Of a stretch of 64,000 nt of DNA, positions 27,201 to 34,915 are shown one piece after another (position 1 is the stretch's first letter; every line of letters begins with the position of its first letter). Made by a program: the position numbers and the translations under genes. Origin of the DNA: Rhizobium jaguaris. Its GTDB lineage: Bacteria; Pseudomonadota; Alphaproteobacteria; Rhizobiales; Rhizobiaceae. The stretch covers positions 1,550,001 to 1,614,000 of the forward strand of contig NZ_CP032695.1 in assembly GCF_003627755.1 (NCBI RefSeq), in the 5' to 3' direction. Below the pieces are notes generated by a model. The model did not search any database, was not told where the DNA came from, and was given only the letters and a program-made list of their open reading frames with translations.

Positions 27201-30200
27201 TACCGAGCGGGCGGTGACTTTCCTCGAACTCGGTTTCGACTCCCTGTTCGTCGGCCAGTTCGCACAGCGCATCGAGAAGGAATACAAGGTTAAGCTTTCC
27301 TTCCGCGAGCTGCTCAGCAACATTCCCTCTGTCGCCGATCTGGCTCTGCATCTCGACCAGCAGATGCCGCCGGATGCAGTGAAAGTGGCCGAGCCGCCAC
27401 CGCTGGCGATGCCGGTTGCCACTCCTGCTACGCCGGTTGCTGCAGCACCCCTGTCAATTGGAATTCCGTCAGCGCTTCCTGTCGCCCCGATGCCGATGGT
27501 GTCCAGTGCTTCGCCCGATTTGGCAGCGGTGCTGCAATCGCAGATCCAGCTCGCACAGTCGTTGTTTGCCCAGCAGTTGCTGATCCTGCAGGGCGGCACG
27601 GCGCTCGTCCCGCCCGCCGTTGCGGCAATCCCAGCCGCCGCGCCGCCAGTATCGATGGCGGCTGTTACCGCTCCTGCTCCCGCGCCTGTCGTTGCGGCAG
27701 CCCCCAAGCCGGCGACGGAGGCAACGGAAACCGAATTCGGCACGGAACGCATCAAGCTCTACCGCCCGGGTGCCAAGAGCCTCGCGCCGGAAATGTCCAA
27801 CGCCAAACGGGCCTTCATCGCCGATCTGACTGCTGCCTATGAAGCGAAGAATGCCAAGTCCAAGGCATTCACCAAGGACAATCGCCATTGGCTTGCCGAC
27901 CCGCGCACGGCTTCCGGCTTCCGCGCGGACTGGAAGGAAATGGTCTTCCCGATCGTCTGCGACCATTCGAAAGGCGCGCATATCTGGGACATCGACGGCA
28001 ACAAATACGTCGATCTCGTCAATGGTTTCGGACAGACCGCCTTCGGCCATGCCCCGGATTTCGTCATCGACGCCATCAAGGCCCAGGCCGACATCGGCTT
28101 CGCCATCGGTCCGCAGACGCCGCTTGCCGGCGACGTCGCCGAGATGATCGCCGAGGTGACCGGTCATGAGCGCGTCACCTTCTGCAACACCGGCTCGGAA
28201 GCCGTCATGGCCGCCATGCGTCTTGCCCGTGCCGTCACAGGCCGTGACCGTATCGTGGTCTTCGCCAACGACTATCACGGCCAGTTCGACGAAGTGCTGG
28301 TCAAGGGCCGCAACCGCGCCGACAAGCCGATCGCCTTGCCGATCGCTTCCGGTATCCCGATGGCCTCCGTGTCCAACATGACCGTGCTGCGCTACGGCGC
28401 TCCGGAAAGTCTCGACTTCATCCGCGCCAATGCCGATGACATCGCGGCCGTTATCATAGAGCCGATCCAAAGCCGCCATCCAGAACTGCAGCCGATCGAA
28501 TTCGTTCGTGAGCTGCGCGATGTCGCCACCAAGTCTGAATTCGCCCTGGTCTTCGACGAAGTCGTCACCGGCTTCCGCGTCGATCCCGGCGGCATGCAGG
28601 CGATCTGGGGCATCAAGGGCGATATGGCGACCTATGGCAAAGTTGTCGGCGGCGGCATGCCGATTGGAGTTTTGGTTGGAAGCTCACGTTTCATGGATGC
28701 TCTCGACGGCGGCCACTGGAATTACGGCGATGACTCCGTTCCCATGACCGCCCCGACTTTTTTTGCCGGCACATTCGTACGTCACCCGCTGGTGCTTGCC
28801 GCAGCGCACGCCGTTCTGCATCACATCAAGGGTGTGGGTGCGGAACTTTATGGCCGCGTGGCCGAACGAACCCAGGCACTCGTCGCCGACATCAAGGCGG
28901 ATCTCGCGAGACGCGGCATTGCCGATGTCGTTCATGGCTACAAGAGCTGGTTCGCCACCGACTTCAGCAGCCAGGATTCGCTGGGTGCGCTGTTCTACGC
29001 CCAGATGCGCCTCAACGGTGTCCACATCCAGGACGGCTATCCCTGCTTCCTGACGACGGCCCACAGCGAAGAGGATTTCCAGACGATCGCAAAGGCCTTC
29101 CGCGACAGCCTTGATGCCCTTCAGTCGGTGGGTATCCTCGCGCCTGCCGAAGATAGGCCAACCCCGATAGTCGAGACGAAAATACCGGCTGTAGCGCGCG
29201 CTCCGCGCCCACAATCCGCACCGCTGACGGAGGCGCAGACGGAAATTTGGCTTGCGGCACAGGCCGGCGACGAAGCCTCGTGCTCTTTCAACGAGTCCTT
29301 TTCGCTGAAGCTCGAAGGCGCTTTCGATGAGAGGGCGTTCCGCAAGGCCCTCGATACGGTCGTTGACCGCCATGACGCATTCCACATCCGCTTCGATCGC
29401 AGCGGCCAGTTCTTCCACTTCATTCCGGATTTCAAGCTCGACGCGCCGCTTGTCGATGGCGCCGACGAGGTGCAACTGCGGCAGATCATCGAAGACGAGG
29501 CGCTGACACCCTTCGACCTTGTCAACGGTCCCCTGGCACGTGCCAGCATCGTGAAGCTCAGCAACGACAAGCATGTCTTCGTCTTCACCGGCCATCATAT
29601 CGTCTGCGACGGCTGGTCGATCAACGTCTTCGTCGATGAGCTGTCGACCGCCTATGCCGCCTATCAACAGGGCGACACGCCGCACTTCGAACCGGCACTG
29701 TCATTTGCCGCCTATTCGACCGACTTCGCACCGAAGCCGGAGAAGTCCGGAGCAACAGAACAATTCTGGCTCGACCAGTTCAAGACGGTTCCCGAACTGC
29801 CGGAAATGCCGCTTGACCGGCCGCGTCCGGAATATCGCAGCTTTGCAGGCGGAACCTGCACCGGCTTCATCGGCGAAGAGGTCTACAAAACGCTGAAGAA
29901 GGCGGGGGCAAAGTCGGGCGCGACGCTGTTTTCCACCCTGCTTGCCGCCCTGCAGGTAACGATCTCGCGGCTTTCCGGCCAGGAGGACATCGTCATCGCC
30001 ATTCCCTCGGCCGGCCAGAGCCTGATCGGCGACCAGATCCTCGTCGGGCACTGCGTCAATCTCCTGCCGCTACGCCAGACCGTGACGCCGGCGGAATCGT
30101 TCGTCACCCACCTGAAGGCAACGCAGCAGTTGGTCTTCCAAGCCTTCGAGCATCAGGATTACACCTACGGCACGCTGGTGCGCAAACTCGGCATCAAGCG

Positions 30201-32394
30201 CGACTCGCGGCGCCTGCCGCTTACTGAGATCCAGTTCAACCTGGAGCGGATGGCCGGCGGTTCGGCTTTCGGCAATCTCAAGCCCTCGATCGAGCCGAAC
30301 GCCAAGGCATTCTCCAATTTCGACATGTTCTTCAACATGATCGAGGCTCCGGATCACATTCGCATCGACGTCGATTACAACGCCGACGTCTTCGACCGCA
30401 TCACCATCGAACGCTGGATCGGCCATTTCTCGACACTGGCGGCAACGCTTGCAAAAGATATGGATCGCAAAGTCTCCGAACTGTCGCTGCTGACGGCGGA
30501 CGAAAAATCCTGGCTGATCGATGGTCTGAACCATACGGCGATGGAGTACAATCACGACGAGTTCGTCTTCTCGCTCTTCGCTCGGAAGGCAGCGGAACAT
30601 CCGAACGCTATTGCCGCCGAGCATGATGGCCATACGATCACCTATCGTGAACTGGAAACCCGGTCCAACCAGCTTGCTCTTTATCTGCAGATGGCGATCC
30701 CCGAACCCGGCCAGCGCATCGCGCTTCTGGTCGAGCGCTCGCTCGAAATGATCGTCGCCCTCATCGCGGTCATGAAGGCCGGGCACACCTACGTGCCCAT
30801 GGACCCGGCGCATCCTGAGCCGCGGTTGCGACAGACGCTGGATATCGCCCGTGTAGGCGGCGTGATTTGCGACAGCGATGCGATGGAGCACCTTGCGGCC
30901 CCGGGCACGCCCGTCATCCGCGTCGACAAGGATGCCAAGGCGATCGGCTCGATGGCGAGTGCGACGCTCAGGAACCTGCCGACCGATAGCACGGCTCCAG
31001 CCTATATCATCTTTACGTCAGGCTCGACCGGTATGCCAAAGGGTGTGGAAGTATCCCACCGGGCGCTGACCAACTTTCTTCTCTCCATGGGGAAGGAACC
31101 CGGCTTCACGGCCAATGACACGCTGATCGCGGTAACCACGATCTCCTTCGATATTGCCGGGCTGGAAATATACCTGCCCTTAATATCCGGCGGAAAGGTC
31201 GTCATTGCCAGCCGCACGCAGGTCCAGGACGGCTTTGCGCTGGTAAAACTGATCAACGATCACAATGCCACGGTGCTGCAGGCGACCCCGACACTCTGGC
31301 AGATGTTGACCGAGGCCGGCCTCAAGGAGCGGCTGAACCTGAAAATGCTCTGCGGCGGCGAGCCGCTGCCGAAAGAACTGGCGAAATCGCTGCTGACGAT
31401 CGGGGCCGAGCTCTGGAATATGTACGGCCCGACGGAAACGACCATCTGGTCGTCGCTGCAGCGGATCACCGACGCGGATCAGCCGATCACGATCGGCCAC
31501 CCGATCGCCAACACTCAGCTTTATATCCTCGATCAGCACAATTGCATCGCACCGATCGGCGTCACCGGTGAGCTGCATATCGGCGGCGACGGCCTGGCTA
31601 ACGGCTATTTCGACCGGCTCGATCTGACCGAAAGAGCCTTCGTGCCGTTCTGCTTCGCCGTCGGCAGGCCGAAGCGGCTCTATAAGACCGGTGACGTCGG
31701 ACGGCGACTTGCCGACGGCTCGCTGCAACTGCTCGGCCGGCGCGACCAGCAGATCAAGTTGCGTGGCTTCCGCATCGAGCTCGGCGACATCGAAGCCGTG
31801 GTGTCCAAAGCAGAAGGCGTTCGCCAATGCGCCGTCGTCGCGGCGGAAAACCAGAAGGGCGATCGCTCTCTCGTCTGCTACGTCATCCCGGCGATCAGCG
31901 GTACCGAGCTTTCGCCCGCCGATCTCGCTGCCTATGCCAAGGCCAATCTCCCCGGCCATATGGTGCCGAGCTTCTGGGTGACGGAAAGCGAGCTGCCGCA
32001 GACCGCCAATGGCAAGCTCGACCGCAAGACCCTGCAGATGCGCGGTGTCCCGCAGCGCGAGGCCGCACCGGTCAAGGTCGAACCGAAAACGGAGACGGAG
32101 CGGCGGCTGCTGACGATCTGGCAGGAGGTGTTGAACCTCGGCGACATCAGCGTCGACGACAATCTCTATGCGCTGGGCGCCGACTCGCTGACGATCTTCC
32201 GCATCGCCGCACGCATGCTCGACACCGGCCTGTCGCTGGAGGCGAAGCATCTGCTGCGTCATCCATCAGTGGCAGAGCTGGCGGCCTTTGCCGACAGCCG
32301 GGGAGAGACAACGGCCGATCCGGTTCAGTTCCACGTTCCATCATTGAAAGACTTCCGTAACGGCGCACGCCGCGGAATGGAGAGGGCAATATGA
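24268..32394 (+). CDS. Hybrid PKS-NRPS megasynthase KS-AT-ACP-AMT-C-A-T
   Basis: A 2708-residue assembly-line protein. Domains: ketosynthase (about 28-460; Cys206, His342, His382 all present), acyltransferase (about 550-880; Ser652 in GHSVGE; HAFH at 748-751, the malonyl-CoA type), acyl carrier (Ser992), a Pro/Ala-rich linker (about 1035-1160), PLP aminotransferase of the GSA-AT family (about 1165-1625; Lys1458 in TYGKVVGGG, Asp in FDEVVTGFR), condensation (HHIVCDG at 1776), adenylation (about 2100-2590) and carrier (LGADSL, Ser2640). The layout resembles McyE of microcystin and the second half of MycA/ItuA. It should add malonate, aminate the beta-keto group, then couple a second residue. 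Pocket DILQCGMIWK is close to glycine codes. Confidence 0.93.
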   Translation: MTKNHDTGHVNGDQYDFNDDQTWDNQDSGGIAIVGMSGRFPGAPSVDALWQLVCEGRDAFSQFSPEELEDAFTDEERAQPNFVPARPHLRDVEMFDADFFGMYPREAALTDPQHRVFLEICWEALEDGGYDPQRYPGMIGVFAGSSMPTYLINNVLGDRAKAEEFTSNYQIGCFQQLVGALNDTLATRIAYKFNLRGPAFTLQSACSTSLLAVSQACQNLLIYSCDMALAGGVSITIPQRRGYIYQEGGMASPDGTCRPFDADAAGTVFASGAGVVLLKRQEDALRDGDHIYAVIRGYGINNDGSDKVGFVAPSVDGQAEAISAAFANAAVSPATIGYVECHGTATPLGDPIEFSGLKGAFSEDPPAAASCALGSVKGNIGHTDAAAGVTGLIKTALALGKAKIPPMANYQKPNPRIDLDRSPFYIPTEMIDWPETEGPRRAGVSAFGVGGTNIHVIVEEPPVRHDEPGDEREGPYILPLSANDPAALSAMRANLGDHLAKNPGLPLAQLAHTLQAGRREFDHRLAIVASTAEEAIDRLAAERYQPLVASDEPPVAFMFPGQGAQYAGMGAGLYNSEPEFARWIDRGAELLKMTLGVDLRDYICHIGPVTQAMADEQRETRIAQPCLYLVEYALARLWLSRGVKPYAMIGHSVGEFVAATLANVISFEDGLRLVANRGRLMQNQPHGAMVSVRADAETVSVHLRGNVEIAAINAPKLCVISGPFDDIDTVCTGLEAAGIAFSRLHTSHAFHSAMMDEATVALREETAKATYGNATMPYISCVTGDWQTGERGTSPDYWATHCRDAVHFADGLVTLCRGRKPVLLEVGPGRTLSVFAAQTIGRDDLAAIVQSLPEHDRAVAASEALAEAHGKLWMAGYTLEWPALPAGAQQRLALPTYPFQRQRHWIDAPQSARRASSQPALPAQVPAPAASPAADVNLVDENNAMNVVTPLSLSDRVLTLETSLLTLLSEMSGETLGVTERAVTFLELGFDSLFVGQFAQRIEKEYKVKLSFRELLSNIPSVADLALHLDQQMPPDAVKVAEPPPLAMPVATPATPVAAAPLSIGIPSALPVAPMPMVSSASPDLAAVLQSQIQLAQSLFAQQLLILQGGTALVPPAVAAIPAAAPPVSMAAVTAPAPAPVVAAAPKPATEATETEFGTERIKLYRPGAKSLAPEMSNAKRAFIADLTAAYEAKNAKSKAFTKDNRHWLADPRTASGFRADWKEMVFPIVCDHSKGAHIWDIDGNKYVDLVNGFGQTAFGHAPDFVIDAIKAQADIGFAIGPQTPLAGDVAEMIAEVTGHERVTFCNTGSEAVMAAMRLARAVTGRDRIVVFANDYHGQFDEVLVKGRNRADKPIALPIASGIPMASVSNMTVLRYGAPESLDFIRANADDIAAVIIEPIQSRHPELQPIEFVRELRDVATKSEFALVFDEVVTGFRVDPGGMQAIWGIKGDMATYGKVVGGGMPIGVLVGSSRFMDALDGGHWNYGDDSVPMTAPTFFAGTFVRHPLVLAAAHAVLHHIKGVGAELYGRVAERTQALVADIKADLARRGIADVVHGYKSWFATDFSSQDSLGALFYAQMRLNGVHIQDGYPCFLTTAHSEEDFQTIAKAFRDSLDALQSVGILAPAEDRPTPIVETKIPAVARAPRPQSAPLTEAQTEIWLAAQAGDEASCSFNESFSLKLEGAFDERAFRKALDTVVDRHDAFHIRFDRSGQFFHFIPDFKLDAPLVDGADEVQLRQIIEDEALTPFDLVNGPLARASIVKLSNDKHVFVFTGHHIVCDGWSINVFVDELSTAYAAYQQGDTPHFEPALSFAAYSTDFAPKPEKSGATEQFWLDQFKTVPELPEMPLDRPRPEYRSFAGGTCTGFIGEEVYKTLKKAGAKSGATLFSTLLAALQVTISRLSGQEDIVIAIPSAGQSLIGDQILVGHCVNLLPLRQTVTPAESFVTHLKATQQLVFQAFEHQDYTYGTLVRKLGIKRDSRRLPLTEIQFNLERMAGGSAFGNLKPSIEPNAKAFSNFDMFFNMIEAPDHIRIDVDYNADVFDRITIERWIGHFSTLAATLAKDMDRKVSELSLLTADEKSWLIDGLNHTAMEYNHDEFVFSLFARKAAEHPNAIAAEHDGHTITYRELETRSNQLALYLQMAIPEPGQRIALLVERSLEMIVALIAVMKAGHTYVPMDPAHPEPRLRQTLDIARVGGVICDSDAMEHLAAPGTPVIRVDKDAKAIGSMASATLRNLPTDSTAPAYIIFTSGSTGMPKGVEVSHRALTNFLLSMGKEPGFTANDTLIAVTTISFDIAGLEIYLPLISGGKVVIASRTQVQDGFALVKLINDHNATVLQATPTLWQMLTEAGLKERLNLKMLCGGEPLPKELAKSLLTIGAELWNMYGPTETTIWSSLQRITDADQPITIGHPIANTQLYILDQHNCIAPIGVTGELHIGGDGLANGYFDRLDLTERAFVPFCFAVGRPKRLYKTGDVGRRLADGSLQLLGRRDQQIKLRGFRIELGDIEAVVSKAEGVRQCAVVAAENQKGDRSLVCYVIPAISGTELSPADLAAYAKANLPGHMVPSFWVTESELPQTANGKLDRKTLQMRGVPQREAAPVKVEPKTETERRLLTIWQEVLNLGDISVDDNLYALGADSLTIFRIAARMLDTGLSLEAKHLLRHPSVAELAAFADSRGETTADPVQFHVPSLKDFRNGARRGMERAI

Positions 32395-34868
32395 GTACTG
32401 TTGAAAATAGCCCCGTAGGCCAGGTTGCCGATCCGGAGATCATCGGCGAGTTTCCCTGCACGCAGACACAATTGCGCTGCTGGATTCTCGACAAGTTGCT
32501 CCCTGGCAATCCAGCGCTCAATGTTGCCGTCCGCTGGGAAATTCGCGGCGCGTTCAAAGCCTCCACCATCGAGGCAGCATTTCGCAAGGTGATCCAACGC
32601 CACGAAATCCTCAGGACGCGGTTCATCGAAAGGGAAGGCCAGCCCTTTCAGCAGGCGGTCGACAGGATCGATTTCAAGATGTCGGTGATTGATCTGCGCA
32701 GCATGGCGTCCGATCAGCGCCAGGCGAGGATTATGTCGATCGGCGAAGAGACGGCGCAGGCTCCCTTCGATCTCGGCAAGCCTGGACTCTTCCGCGTCTC
32801 CCTGCTGATGGCCGAAAATGACCGCGGTGTACTGCTCATCACCGCTCATCAGAGCTGCTTCGACGGTTGGTCGATCCGTGTACTCGGACGGGAAGTGGGG
32901 GAAATCGCCGCCGGTATCGACGCCGGCCGGCAGCCGGTGCTGCCGGAGTTGCCGCTGCAATATGGCGATTATGCCCTTTGGCAGCAGGAATATCTGCAGA
33001 GCTACGGTTTCGAGACGGAGAAAACCTTCTGGCGTGAGAAACTCTCTGGCGCGCCTTACTTCGAAGTGACGTCGGATCATCCGCGCGGCCGTGTGAAGAC
33101 CAATCACGGCAACATCCTCTCTATCGCGCAGCCGCTCTCCTTCAGCGAGCGTATGGATGCCGCCGCACGCGCTCATCGCGTCTCGCAATACAGCTATGGC
33201 GCCGCCATCATCAGCGCCATGCTGCACCGGCTGACGAATGCCCAGACCGTGATGTTCGGTTCGCAGGTGGCGGGCCGAGAGCATGCCGATCTCGAAGATC
33301 TGATCGGCGTCTTCATCAACAATCTCGTGCTGCGCTTCGATTTCTCTTCCGACACCTCGTTCGCGCAGCATATTCATTCGGTCAGCGAGACGGTGGAGGG
33401 CGCGCTCAACCATCAGCGGATGCCGTTCAACAAGCTGGTGGAGCTGATCAATCCGGTCCGCGATCCCTCGCGCAATCCGCTGATCTCCGTGAACTTCAAC
33501 TTGCAGAAGGCGTTTCTGGAAGATCACCGCTATGGCGGCTTCGAGTTGATCAGCTCGCCATCGCAATCGCCGGGCGTCATCTACGATCTGAGTTTCATCA
33601 TGATCGGTCGGCCGTCGGGTTGGCGCATGTCGATCGAATATAATGCCGATCTCTTCGAGGCGAGCACGATCGAAGGCTTGCTGCAGCTCTGGCAGAAGGC
33701 CTATGAGATCGCTCTCGACCATCCCGAGGCATCACTGTCGTCGCTGATCGCGCCCGAACGGCACGCCGTCGGTGCCGCCAAAGGCGCGTCGTCCGCAGAG
33801 GTTCCCGCGAGCCAGGCTTTGGCCGATACGCCAGTGGCGAAAAAGACGGCGGCGCTTGCGGCCCTCTGGCAGGACCTCCTCCAGGTTCCGCAGGTATTGC
33901 CGAAGGACGACTTCTTCGCTCTCGGCGGTCATTCGTTGCTGGCGTTGCGGCTGCTGTCGGCCGTGCGGGATAAATTCAATGTCCAGCCGACCTTGGAGCT
34001 TCTGTTCAAGGAGCCGACGCTCGAAGGCTTTGCCGCCGCCATCTTCGATACGCCGAAGACGGAGGAATCTGCCGCCCCGATCGCCAATCCCTGGGATTTG
34101 ATCACCTGCAAACGCGGCACAGGGCCAGCCTCGGTTTATACTCTAAACCATCCCTTCCTTTACTACCGCCTGGCAAACGAATTGCCGGATACGGTTTCGG
34201 TCCACAACGTCAACATGTTCAACACCGATCTCGAAAATCTGGCTGGAATGCAGCTCGAGGATATCGCTCGCTATGCGGTCGATGCCATGCAGATCGACGT
34301 TAACGCTGGGTCCGTCGCCGTCGTTGGTCTCTGCGTCAACGGCACATTGGCTATGGAGGTGACCCGGCAGTTGCGGGAAAAAGGGGCTGATGTCAGCTTT
34401 ACCGCTATGATCGACACATGGGCGCCAGGCTACTTCCGCTCGCTGCCGAAAAGGGAGCAGAAGCGATGGAACAGAGAACGGCGCGTCAAACGCCTCGCCT
34501 ATTTCACCAAGAAGGTATTGTCGGGCCGGACGCCGCTGATCGTGTTTCTCAAGGAGTTCAATTTCTCGCTCGCGCTTCTGAAAATGTTCGGCGTCAAAGC
34601 TGGGCAATATTCGCCTGAGGAAGAGGCCAATGCGGCGGTGACGGATCTGCTGGTGGTGGCTGCGCGCAACTACAAGCCGGTGCAGAACAAGGACCCTTCT
34701 GTGATCCTGCTGCGCAGCCAGGCCAATCATCCCCGCGCTCGCAAACTGCTGTTCGGCTGGGGTGATGCCGTGGCCGCAGATACCACCGTTCTCGACATCG
34801 ATGGCTGGCATGAAGACTCAGTCGCCGAACTGGCATCGGCCATTTCCAAGAAGTTCGGCGGCGCTTAG
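32391..34868 (+). CDS. NRPS termination protein: condensation (degenerate), carrier, Cys-thioesterase
   Basis: An 825-residue C-T-TE protein without an adenylation domain. The condensation domain (about 15-440) has HQSCFDG at 153-159 where HHxxxDG is expected, so the second, catalytic His is Gln. The carrier has GGHSL (Ser515). The thioesterase (about 575-825) has GLCVNG, with Cys648 in place of the usual Ser; Asp675 (MIDTWAP) and His807 (GWHEDS) complete a Cys-Asp-His triad. Type I thioesterases with Cys are known from obafluorin and sulfazecin synthetases, where they form strained rings. The carrier must be loaded by an adenylation domain acting from another protein. It starts in the stop of the megasynthase gene (ATGA). 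Confidence 0.9.
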   Translation: MSTVENSPVGQVADPEIIGEFPCTQTQLRCWILDKLLPGNPALNVAVRWEIRGAFKASTIEAAFRKVIQRHEILRTRFIEREGQPFQQAVDRIDFKMSVIDLRSMASDQRQARIMSIGEETAQAPFDLGKPGLFRVSLLMAENDRGVLLITAHQSCFDGWSIRVLGREVGEIAAGIDAGRQPVLPELPLQYGDYALWQQEYLQSYGFETEKTFWREKLSGAPYFEVTSDHPRGRVKTNHGNILSIAQPLSFSERMDAAARAHRVSQYSYGAAIISAMLHRLTNAQTVMFGSQVAGREHADLEDLIGVFINNLVLRFDFSSDTSFAQHIHSVSETVEGALNHQRMPFNKLVELINPVRDPSRNPLISVNFNLQKAFLEDHRYGGFELISSPSQSPGVIYDLSFIMIGRPSGWRMSIEYNADLFEASTIEGLLQLWQKAYEIALDHPEASLSSLIAPERHAVGAAKGASSAEVPASQALADTPVAKKTAALAALWQDLLQVPQVLPKDDFFALGGHSLLALRLLSAVRDKFNVQPTLELLFKEPTLEGFAAAIFDTPKTEESAAPIANPWDLITCKRGTGPASVYTLNHPFLYYRLANELPDTVSVHNVNMFNTDLENLAGMQLEDIARYAVDAMQIDVNAGSVAVVGLCVNGTLAMEVTRQLREKGADVSFTAMIDTWAPGYFRSLPKREQKRWNRERRVKRLAYFTKKVLSGRTPLIVFLKEFNFSLALLKMFGVKAGQYSPEEEANAAVTDLLVVAARNYKPVQNKDPSVILLRSQANHPRARKLLFGWGDAVAADTTVLDIDGWHEDSVAELASAISKKFGGA

Positions 34869-34915
34869 GCGCCGCCTCGACAAATATCCGGCGAAACCGC
34901 ACAGGAAACGCGACT

